Below, in pieces: positions 54,901 through 64,000 of a stretch of DNA of 64,000 nucleotides. The first letter of the stretch is position 1. Every line of letters starts with the position of its first letter. The stretch is from contig JBBHKE010001395.1 of assembly GCA_037447655.1 (NCBI GenBank), positions 310,001 through 374,000 of the forward strand, in the 5' to 3' direction. The stretch comes from Zygnema cylindricum (taxonomy: Eukaryota > Streptophyta > Zygnematophyceae > Zygnematales > Zygnemataceae). The position numbers and the translations under genes were made by a program. The notes under the pieces were generated by a model, which was given only the letters and a program-made list of their open reading frames with translations, was not told the DNA's origin and searched no databases.

Positions 54901-55708
54901 ATTCCGCCATCCGTACGACGGTTTGCACATTGACGGTTGGCAACGCTTTAAACGGTACGGCAATCGGTACTGCGGACGAACAGAAAAACGGACACACCGC
55001 CTATATAAGGCTTTCTAGAAAGGCGTCTGAAAGACTCTTTTTTATATACTGATGTGAACGCATGTTGGTGTTTTCTTTTTTTCAACCCCTGGGCAAGAGA
55101 ATCTAGCCCATCGAGAAACTTCATCAGAAATCGCCTCGCGATTGGATTTTAGGGAACGTATCACTAAGCAACGAATGAATAACAGTCCATGCAGGTGCCA
55201 CACGAGTGGGAAAATTTTTGGACGAGGGAGAGCACTCGCTATTTTTATCCTCTCTCGTCACGTGCATGTATGGAAAAAAATCTTTAGGGGTCTCGGACCT
55301 CTATTTCATTCATAGGTTCTTTGCACAATTTTGCGCCGTCGTCGCCTCTCCCCTCTCCCTCTTACACTATCGCTTTTATCTCTCACTTTTTAGAATGAAA
55401 CACGACAATAGTGGTATGAAATGAAAGATATTTGATTTTTTTTTTTTTGACTACCTTTATGTATATTTTTATGCCTAGTCAAGTGAGAAAAGTAAAAAAA
55501 ACGAAATCGGATAGCCATGGCGGAAAGTTTTTGAATTGTGATGTCGACGTCGTCACAAGTGAGCATGACGTCACAATGTCACAAAACCCTAAAAAAATCT
55601 ACAATGTCACAAAATTACAAAAATCTAAAAGTCTACAAATGTCGCAGTTTTTTTGGCGTCACCGATTGTCGAAAGTTTCGAAGTCTCCTTCATCCGTCAC
55701 AAAACCGT

Positions 55709-55900
55709 AGGGTTGTGTACCGGTAAGGATTTGCCGATAATCGATAAGGACATTTTTTTGGGTTCTCGATAATCGATATATTGGTACGATATATCGACAT
55801 CGCTATTATTGAGGTTAAGTAACTGATAATATCGGTTATTTATCGGCAATAACACCGATATCGATAACCATATGCGATAATTGTACGGACCATCCAGATA
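55709..55900. mobile_element. hAT terminus, inverted relative to 38271-38505
   Basis: TAGGGTTGTGTACCGGTAAGG, followed by clustered CGATAATCGATA/TATCGG motifs and GATATCGATAACC, then TTGTACGGACC. Probably one end of the element whose transposase relic lies at 57080-58690. Confidence 0.55.
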
Positions 55901-56399
55901 AATTTAAAGCCTGTACACTCAACTGTACGTGCTATTCCCTGGACGCGCAGCGAACCCCCTTTCCCTCGATTTCGGTTAAAAATCACAATTTTTCCTTGAT
56001 TATTTCTAATTTAAGGAGGTTTTATTTGGGTTCCATGCTCCCATACCCTTCCTGAATGTCCTTTTGACTGTTGTTTTTTACTTTAATGCATTTTCAGTCC
56101 ATTTTATAAACGATCTAAAATAAGGTCAGGCAAAATAAATGCATAAGTTGAAATTTGGACGATTATGAGTTATTGTCGTAGATTCCATACACATTGATTC
56201 GGTACATGGCATTATTTAAGACATATTTGATGTATTTTAGTCTTATTTCTAGTCCTCCTTAGAGGCATTAACATACAAGTCTTTGATGCCTCAATTCACC
56301 AACATACATAATCAATTAAATGTCATAATGTTAAAAATTGAATTCCCAAATTCTCAATACTTCAAATCTTGCCAAATCACCAATTTCACATTATGAAAA

Positions 56400-56830
56400 C
56401 TGTAGAATTCCTAGCGTACAAATTCTATATCTCTAAAAATCTGCAATGCCAAAATTTTCAAAATCCATTTTTTAAATTATTGATGTTTTAAATTTCCAAA
56501 ACCACCATAACCAAAATCTGAAAATTTTGACCTTTTAAAATCTCAAACTTTTAAAATCTGCAATGTCAAAATTATCAAAATCCATTTTTTAAATTATCTA
56601 TGTTTTAAATTTCCAAAACCACCATGTTCAAAATCTGAAAATTGTGCGATTCCTACCTTTTAAAATCTCAATCTCTAAAAATCTGCAATGTCAAAATTAT
56701 CAAAATCCATTTTTAAAATTATCAATGTTTTAAATTTCCAAAACCACCATATTCAAAATGTGAAAATTTTGCAATTCTTACCTTTTAAAATCTCAATCTC
56801 AAAAAATATGCAATATTTCAGCCGTAGATT
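56400..56830. repeat. AT-rich tandem repeat, period about 118-125 bp
   Basis: AAAATCTGCAATG recurs at about 56436, 56554 and 56678 and (diverged) 56803. Each is followed by CAAAATCCATTTTT, TTTAAATTTCCAAAACCACCAT and TCAAAATCTGAAAAT. Confidence 0.85.
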
Positions 56831-57079
56831 CTAAAAGTGTACCCAAAATAAAATTTTCCACTTCATTAATTTTTTGGATAAACATTTCCACCAATCTCCA
56901 AGTACTTTTCTTGATTCCTTTGGCCGTTTTCCATTTCGAAATACCGTATTTGTCACATTATCATCGTTACTTCTTTCTCCTTTAATCCCCTTCTCTTTTT
57001 CACCACGAACATTTATTAGGGACTCCGTTGCGTTCCACGATCCATTTAAAAAAACCAGATTTTCAACGGACTCCGAACT

Positions 57080-58690
57080 AAGCTGGTTTCATTTCTCCGT
57101 GGCAATTTGACCGGCCGCTGAAAATACTCGCTCCAAGGAGCCGAAGTAGCGGGTATTGCTAAAACTATTCGAGCTAATGAGCTCAATGCTGAAAAAATGT
57201 GACATTTTTCGGCCCACCTTTTCAAAGGGTTCTCGGGCTCACTCTAAGAATGATCTTAAATATTACGTCCTTTGTAAAGCTGGATTTCATGGAGCAAATG
57301 GTCCTTGAACTCATATTGAGTGAGGTCATGATCAGAATTTTTAGGGGGACCTTCTATTCCGGACGTCAACGACATCGGTAGATATATTTTTAGGGTCAGA
57401 AAAATATCATCATCATCTTCATTTTTTGTAGCCACCCTTTTCACGATTTTTACTTTCCAAGGTTCCACCATCGGCGCCAACATCCGAAGGTTGAAAACTT
57501 CACACCTCCGCGTCAAACTTTTCTAGCAAAACATAAATTATATTTTGCCAAACTTTGTCTTGTTCTAAAGAAGACACAAAAGCAATTTGTTTTGTCTTAA
57601 GATCCAACGTTAAAGCGATAAACATTTTCATGGGGAGAGTCGCAAGCTCAAGAGTGCCAAACCGGGTTTTCAAAATCGGAAACCATTTTGGATGCAATTA
57701 GGTGAATTGTCGTAGGCCTATCATTTTCAATTGAGGTGTCATTTTCAATTGAGGTGTCATGAACCACGCTCTTCAAACCCTTAAGAAGTGAGTTAATAAT
57801 AATGGGAACCCAACTCAATATGACATCACTTTCTCCATCCAAAACTCTTTAAGCCACCATAAGAAGCTTCAAAAGAGTGACCCCTCTTTCGATAACAATC
57901 CATGACTCTTCTTTTAATTTTGCATTTATTGGAAATGTCGTTATCATCAAAGTAACTAATGTTTCCTTCAAATATAAAATTGGACCAAGCATAGAATAAG
58001 TAGACCACCACCTCGTAGCTAAATCAGGCACCAACGACTTCCACTTAATTCCCAATTGAGTGGCAAAAATTTTGAGAATGTTGTTTGCTCTCGGGGAGCT
58101 CTTAAAAAAGCAAACTAGATTTCTGGCAGTTCTCATGTGTGTTGACACACCTGGACCTGCAAAGAAATTCATGTTGACCGTTGACCAACTCTAGGAGGTG
58201 GTCAACACACCCATGCCAATCACACGACATAGCTTTACTAGCTTTTTTCATGGCAGCCGCAGTGTCAGTGACATAAACTGCCACTACACTTTCAGAAATG
58301 TTGTACTTTGCCAACATGTCCTTATAATTTTCTTCTATGGCTTCGACTGTGTGACTTCCTGGGAAAGGGGAACTCCCTAAGCGTATATTTAAGAGATTCC
58401 GTTCTGAATTGATGAAATTGGCAGTGAATGAATAGTAACACTCATTAGGCACCGAAGTCTATGTGTCTAAAGTTACACTAAGGGTCTCTCCTTCAAGTAG
58501 TTTTACTAAACTTAAACGAACCTTTTTGCTTATCTCCTCCATTTTGGACGTTAATCCCTGTTGATTTGGGATTGTTGTCTTCGGTGGTAACCCTTTGATC
58601 ATCTTTGGAAACTCCACGCTCTCCACCACACTTAGCGGTTGCGAATCCAAAACTATTCAGCAAGCGTGTCTTTAAAAGAGTTGGTCGCTC
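57080..58690 (-). pseudogene. hAT transposase, decayed
   Basis: Minus-strand pieces in order: RLSLVKLLEGETLSVTLDT (first acidic site), CYYSFTANFINSERNLLNIRLG, SVVAVYVTDTAAAMKKASKAM (second Asp), DWHGCVDHLLELV (conserved C/H block), WKSLVPDLATRWWSTYSML (the DxxTRWxST motif), and MFIALTLDLKTKQIAF. Finally, with a one-base shift near 57135, come IPATSA and SLERVFSAAGQIATEK from the C-terminal dimerisation domain. Stops and frameshifts occur at about 58453, 58170, 57845 and 57695. No BED finger is seen. Not functional. A TSIEND duplication (18 bp) lies at 57721-57757. Confidence 0.82.
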
Positions 58691-58742
58691 CCTTATTGAT
58701 GAAGTCCTCTGGGGCTCTTGGTTTCTCTTCAATCTTCTTCAT

Positions 58743-58985
58743 TTTCTAAGCTGCGAAGATATTTTTTGTTCTTATGCTTTAGGTGAGAAACTACATTTGA
58801 AGGGCTCAACGACTTTTCTTCAGTTTCTAAGCTGCGAAGATATTTATGTGCTTATGCTTTAGGTGAGAAACTACATTTGAAGGGCTCAACGACTTGTTTA
58901 TAGTCGCAGGCATGTCATAATGATTACAAAATGCCTTATCTTCCCTCTAGTCATAGGTATGTCACAGTGATTACAAAATGCCTTA
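58743..58985. repeat. Two local tandem duplications
   Basis: An 81-bp period (TTTCTAAGCTGCGAAGATAT..., copies at 58743 and 58824) is followed by a 47-bp period (AGTC..AGGYATGTCA...TGATTACAAAATGCC, copies at 58902 and 58949), upstream of the hAT transposase. Confidence 0.88.
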
Positions 58986-59851
58986 ACTGAATGCCTACCA
59001 TCGTGCAATACCTAAAATGCGTCTCTTTTACCACCTCATCATAAATCTATGTACCATCTTCCTCTCCTGCTACAGTTTCCTGATTTTCCATCATAATTAA
59101 TAAATATATAATTTTAGCTTTATACTATTTTATAGAAAACTAGTATTTCCTCAAATAACTGCTGCGTGGTTACACACTTTTCAAAATATGGTGGCTGTAA
59201 ATGGCGGCAGTCTGATAGATGTGTTCGCCTGACAGATGTGTTTGTCTCCTTTGTTCGTTTGTTTGTCTTTTTTTCGAAAAAGTTTGATTCACAAATTTTA
59301 CAATGTATTTTATTTTTTTCTTTTCGGTATTATACTTTCAGAACTATAAAGTATTTTTTTAAGGGAATTCGTCATGGCAGTGACTGTTTTGGTTGCGCAC
59401 AGTCACTTACACCATTTTGTCAAAAAAATGTACGTTTGTACACATTGGTACAAGTAAAGTACTGTTGAGTCTAAATTTGACGGTCAATCGGTTGGACAGT
59501 TTTGACATTCAAAATATTGTTTCAACCACTTACAATTTTGCCGCACTTGCGAACGTCGACCAACATGATTTTATCAACAATTCACATGGTCGGCAAGTTT
59601 AATGGTAGCAAAACTGTGCCAACCACATGTAAAAAAAAGTGTTGCATACAATCACTTTTTGTCTTTACGTGGGCTCCACTATGAGAGCACATGTTGGATT
59701 TTAACTTAGCCGCAAAATTGAAATTTAATCGCGAATCTTACATTGAGCAAAGACGCAAAATGAAAAACGACCCGCACTGAAACCTCTCAAAACTAAAGTC
59801 TTAGAAGTTTTGTACGGATAAATAAAATCGCACAAAATGAATAAAACTTTG
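58986..59851. other. AT-rich sequence with a repeat fragment
   Basis: ATATGGTGGCTGTAAATGGCGGCAGTCTGA (59187 on) is the inverted counterpart of 38290-38325, hence part of the hAT/GTAC repeat group. Nothing else recognised. Confidence 0.45.
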
Positions 59852-60663
59852 TGTTGATTTTGGAAAGCTTTAAGTCTCAATAAATTAGTGTGACAACAAA
59901 AAGAGAATAATTTGTAGTGTAAGTTTCATAGGGAAACACGTCATCACTTGAGTGCAGCACAGGACAACGCAATTGCGACGCAGACAGAACAGTGCAGCTG
60001 CGATGCAGACAGAACAACGCAGTTGTGACACAGATAGGACAACGCAGTTGTGGTTATTTTGGATATGATCCGTACAGACAACGCAGCAGCGGTTATCTTG
60101 GATATGATTCGGTACGGGACAACGCACCTACGATTGATATGAATCAAGTCAACGGACGAGATTCATAAGAGTGTCACAAGTGACTTAGCCGCCAAGTATT
60201 TGTAGAATCACTAAGTATAGATTTTGAGTAATACTGACGTACGGTGGTAGATTAGGATTGGCGCGATTAGAGACACTTTGATTTTAGACGTACCTCTCAG
60301 GTTCACTTGTATTGGCGATATAACTTTGAGTAGATAGTCACTGCGAGTATAAGACTTAGGACTTAGAGCATTTAATGTATCCAGATTTCAAAGTAGTAAA
60401 ACTGCAACTAGTTTTTGGGAAAATTCTGAGTATTCCATCTTGAGCATTGTTGGGTCAATTGTACTCAAACTTTGGAAGTTATCATTGTTTATGTTGCTTT
60501 ATAATGAGATAAAGTTTTGTGAAGTTTTGATTCTTATATAAGATTTGGTGAACACTTCAAAACAAATGTTTGGTAGGTTTCTTGATAGCTTCTGAGAGTG
60601 TATCATGTCAACTTCTACTAATACTGCTGCTCCTCCACTTGCACTGGTGGTTGTAAAACAACA
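59852..60663 (+). repeat. Family A 5' LTR of copy C
   Basis: TGTTGATTTTGGAAAGC to GTAAAACAACA, then GGTTATGGG. ATG at 60605 opens the LTR-encoded Gag leader MSTSTNTAAPPLALVVVKQ. Confidence 0.87.
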
Positions 60664-62508
60664 GGTTATGGGTCTTTCATCAAGAATTCCTATTTTTTCG
60701 TGGGAGAAATATGTTAACTGGGCGTATATCGTGGAGACTCACTTTGAGAATGTTAATCTATTGGATATAGTGGATGGTTTATTGGATGAAGCGGATCCAT
60801 CTTAGTCTAAAAAGAATATGCATTCTCGTTCTATTTTAAAATTATGTATATCAGAGGACTTAGCTTTGTCTCGCATAAAAATGAAAAAGGCAATTGACAT
60901 CTGGAAATCTCTTAAAAATGATTATGAAAAAGCTAATGTCTAGGAAGAACTTCTGTTAGCAAGACAAATTTGGGACTATAGGTACACTGGTGGCACAATG
61001 GGTGAGTATGCTAACAAATTTCGCATCCTTCTAGATGCCCATGCTTGTGCAATTTCAATTGACAACATTGCTAATGAGAGGTCTCCCTCGTAGTATGAAA
61101 GGAGCGTCCTATATGCTCAAACAAAAAGATAAGACTAGCTGGATTTTACAGTTAGCGATTAATATTTTACTAGAGGAGGAAGCAACAGCCAAAATTCTCA
61201 ATTCTAAGCAAGTAGAGGCTTTCACTACAGACTTTGAGAGAAAGGGAATTTTTAATTAGCAAAGAAATCAAATTTATTCACAAAATCAGTTTAAACATTT
61301 TCATCAAGGTGGAAATAGGCAGTAGAACAATGCTTGATTCTATTGCAGTGAGAGAGGTCATGGATATAAGTTCTGTCCAAAGCTTAAAAAAGATAACGAA
61401 ACAAGTTTATAGATCCCAGGATAGAAACAAAGCCAATTTTACAAAGGCTTCACGGGGCATACACCTCGTGGAAATGCATTGTTTTCGGCATCTTCGTCGC
61501 ACTAGGACGGGACTCTGAACCTTTCTGAGGAGGATGAAGCGTTTTTTTTTGCCATGGCGGCAGCAACGGAGGGCCCAAAGGACCCTGCATGGATAATGGA
61601 TACAGGAGAGTCAGCCCACATGTGTTAGAACAAGAGCATTTCAAAAATTTGAAATCAACACTGGAAAAGAATATTTACTATGCATGTGGCATGGGTGTCC
61701 AGACTCGTGCTATGGGTGATGTATCATTGGTGGTTGATGTAGAGGGAAAATAAATTGAAAGACTCTTCACAATGTATTCTTTGTCCCTGACTTTAAGAAA
61801 AAATTGTTTTCTACGTCTTTGTAGAGAGTAAAGGCTTTGAGGTTAATTTAAAAAATGGTCGGCAGGTTGTTAACAAAAATGGCAAGGTTGAGGTTACAGG
61901 TACTAGAGATAGTAGCAAGATGTACCGCATGGATATGGCTAATACCAAGGAGAATGATGTTCTGTACTCCGGTGTTTTGCACTCAGATGAGTTGTGGCAT
62001 AAAAGATTAGGCCATGTAAACTATGATATTTTGAGGAAAATGGTCATTGCTGGAAAAATAGAAGGTGTATCAATCACAGATGAGCCGGTCAAAACTTGTG
62101 ATGGTTGCGCTTTAGGCAAAATCCACAGATTGCCATTTCCTAAAGAGTCTGAGCATCGGTCAACGAAACTTTTACAACAAATTCATTCGGATGTTTTTGG
62201 TCCTGCGAAGGTTCGATCTTCCGGGGGGATGAAATATATGGTCACCTTCACAGATGATTTTTCCAGGTTTACAAAAGTTTACTTCATGAAAGAGAAGATT
62301 GAAGTGTTTGGTCACTTCAAACACTATAAAGCATGGGTTGAAAAACTTCATAGTTCACCTATTTTGCAGCTCAGATCGGACAATGGTGGTGAATGTACGT
62401 CGAAAGAATTTTAAACCTTTTTACTCGAGGAAGGTATTAGTCATCTGTTGACTGTTCCATATTCACAAAAACAAAATGGAGTTTTAGAGAGATTTAAATA
62501 GAACACTC
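60605..62508 (+). pseudogene. Copia gag-protease-integrase, copy C, degenerate
   Basis: The leader crosses the primer-binding site as QVMGLSSRIPIFSW. TAG at 60803-60805 (Trp codon in relatives), another stop near 60942, a small deletion near 61049, a knuckle relic near 61340, protease WIMDTGESAHMC* (about 61590), and an open integrase frame 61920-62414 (LWHKRLGHVNYD, CDGCALGK, LRSDNGGECTS). Truncated at RFK*NT by the LTR at 62509. Confidence 0.87.
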
Positions 62509-63387
62509 TGTTGTTTTGAAAGCTTTAGTCCTCACTAAGCTTCATAGTGAGAGGAGTGTTTTCTCAGTACTTAAAATATTTTGTGAAAGTGTGGTTCAGT
62601 ATGTACCAAAATTAATGTGACAGTGAACAGCCAGGGAGTTCACAGTATGACACACTTCAGGACACGCGTTGGTAAATGAGACACTCTACAAAGATCCGTT
62701 GGTACTATTCAGACTTACCATAAAGACCGAAGTGTCACATAAAAGTTTCATCTTGGATGAAACTTCGAAATGATGGACGGTGAAGATTTGCTGCCGACGG
62801 AAGGGGGTCATCCGGGACCACGTATATAATTATCAGACGTGTTTGTACACGGTGTACTGTGATGTCACTTATCCCTAGTTTGTACAAAAGCGTGTTTTAT
62901 ATGATTAGTGTCCCATTTCAAATTCCTTATGTATGACATACCTTGACATATTCAGGTATCCTCCTTTACATAGTAGATATTATTGATGTATGGCTGGTAC
63001 GCCTCCTTTGCTTTGTTAGGGCAGTAAGTGGCTGCTAGCTCTATGAAGAATAGATCTTTTAGGTATAAGAAAATGACTTAGCCATTTCAGAATTAGGAAC
63101 TTGTTGTATCAAAATTATGTTGTGACATTTTTGATATCTTTGACTGAGAATATCTCTCAGATCTATTTGCATATTTCTGTGTGAATTTGCACTAATGTTC
63201 CTTTGTGTATTCTCTACATTGTATCAGATTTTTTTGGCCATTTGGTTGCCTAATTATCTTTGGCTGTGTTCCAAAGTTTTGTGTATTTTTTTGAGCATCT
63301 GTGAAAGCTTCTTGCATATCTGAATTCTGTGATGTCTACTCCAGCATCATTTTCATCTTTAGTTGGTGTAAAAGTCACAGAAAAATA
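62509..63387 (+). repeat. Family C LTR
   Basis: TGTTGTTTTGAAAGC to CAGAAAAATA, followed by GGTCACGGGCCCACC, a two-mismatch version of the half initiator-tRNA site. ATG at 63332 opens MSTPASFSSLVGVKVTEK inside the LTR. Confidence 0.75.
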
Positions 63388-63433
63388 GGTCACGGGCCCA
63401 CCCTCACAGATCCCAGTTTTTGATGGAAAGAAA
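63332..63433 (+). pseudogene. Family C Gag start
   Basis: LTR leader MSTPASFSSLVGVKVTEK, then TAG (from CAG), then VTGPPSQIPVFDG in the same frame over the primer-binding site. Cut at 63433 by an inverted family B LTR. Confidence 0.7.
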
Positions 63434-64000
63434 TGTAACTCTGAGACCTCCATAAGTCCTCAGAGTAGACAGCTTCCAAGAAGCCTCTAAGATAATCCTG
63501 ACCCCTTTGTGTTTCGCAAAAATAACTACCACCCTGGCAGATAAAAACCTTGACCACCTGCACCTCTGTGAAGGCAAGACTCCCCTGAATCGATAGCAAA
63601 AAGAATCTCTGAATTTGCTCCCCTGAGCAGTAAGTTATGGAGGGTCAAAGTTGACCTTTTGTACAGAAGCTCTCTGGGAGAGAGGGTATTATCTTCTAAT
63701 TTTTCTAAGTCCTATCTCTCTCACAGACTCTATCTACTGATGTACGGAACCAATCAGAATTGAGTTCCGTACACAAAAGTACAGCTGCCGATGTACTTTA
63801 GGTACGGATATTGTACGATATGGCCTAAATGTCGACACATGTCATATCCGGATTTGGTGCCATAATCTCCGGAGATTCAACGATCCAACGTAATTTTGCC
63901 ACGCGTTATCCGATGTGGCGATGGCCACAAACCGCCAAAATCCTCCACCGCGATCTCGGCGCTAATTGCGGCCGTCCGATTAAATTCGGATTTAATCGTA
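63434..64000 (-). repeat. Family B LTR, inverted, runs off the window
   Basis: Starts with the reverse complement of a family B LTR end (TGTAACTCTGAGACCTCCAT) and continues through CTCTCTGGGAGAGAGG and the CACGTGT-type block. On the minus strand the leader ATG is 20 nt from the LTR end (63453-63451). It could be a solo LTR or the 3' end of a minus-strand element. Confidence 0.88.

Larger units (their letters stand above)
59852..62508 (+). mobile_element. Ty1/copia family A, copy C (3'-truncated)
   Basis: 5' LTR 59852-60663 and internal 60664-62508, ending in the integrase core at a family C LTR. The LTR keeps GCAGCTGCGATGCAGACAG-like repeats but is clearly diverged from element B. Confidence 0.87.

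Noticed and set aside
54593-55018. 141-codon frame and overlapping minus-strand frames
   Set aside because: Open frames on both strands arise from the 50-bp minisatellite; no homology or conserved composition.

Overview
The window looks like nuclear DNA of a green plant (land plant or streptophyte alga; I cannot place it more finely). The evidence is a spliced leucine-rich-repeat gene with GT-AG introns, pieces of a plant-type subtilase, an extensin-like cysteine-rich protein, hAT and TA-target DNA transposons, and above all Ty1/copia retrotransposons. There is no operon structure and no bacterial signal. Intact host coding sequence is scarce.

Layout. 1-2047 holds the 3' end of an LRR gene. 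2048-4550 holds a small TA-flanked MITE, AT microsatellites, a long inverted repeat, a very C-rich minisatellite, and the N-terminal part of a LINE-like ORF. 4560-31852 is almost entirely copia: a 5'-truncated family A element (4560-8987), a partial family B LTR (8988-9929), then one large nest. In the nest a family B element (D, 9930-31852) carries three solo LTRs. One of these (family B2) was split by another full family B element (E, 13764-26255), which was itself split by a full family A element (B, 18665-24702). Each insertion step is bracketed by a 5-bp target duplication that I can read. 31853-32515 is an inverted B2 LTR piece. 32516-34430 is an unidentified GC-richer block. 35689-37136 has four exon pieces of a subtilase, with a SINE-like tRNA-derived insertion in its first intron. 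37140-38510 is GTAC-rich dispersed repeat ending in a hAT terminus. 39000-46070 is a minus-strand copia nest: family D, 40549-45746, complete with both LTRs, sits inside an older relic. 46229-47045 is a plus-strand gag fragment. 47828-54620 contains TA-type MITEs, a hAT MITE with an 8-bp target duplication, and one small host gene (48974-49443, minus) encoding twin 8-cysteine modules on a proline-rich stalk. 54632-54900 is a 50-bp minisatellite. 55709-58985 is a decayed hAT element with transposase. 59852-62508 is a third family A copy; 62509-63433 begins a family C element; 63434-64000 is an inverted family B LTR running off the end.

The most interesting signal is the organisation of the copia families A, B and C. 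Clean target duplications fix their LTR ends, and those ends show that the Gag reading frame begins inside the LTR (about 20 codons in A, about 19 in C, about 6 in B). It then reads through a primer-binding site of the type GGTTATGGGCCCACC, which matches the anticodon arm of plant initiator tRNA-Met (half-tRNA priming, as known from Drosophila copia) rather than its 3' end. The minus-strand family D instead has the ordinary 3'-end initiator-tRNA site. A second shared oddity is a tRNA-like A-box/B-box module lying antisense about 200-220 bp into every family B/B2 LTR where that region survives.
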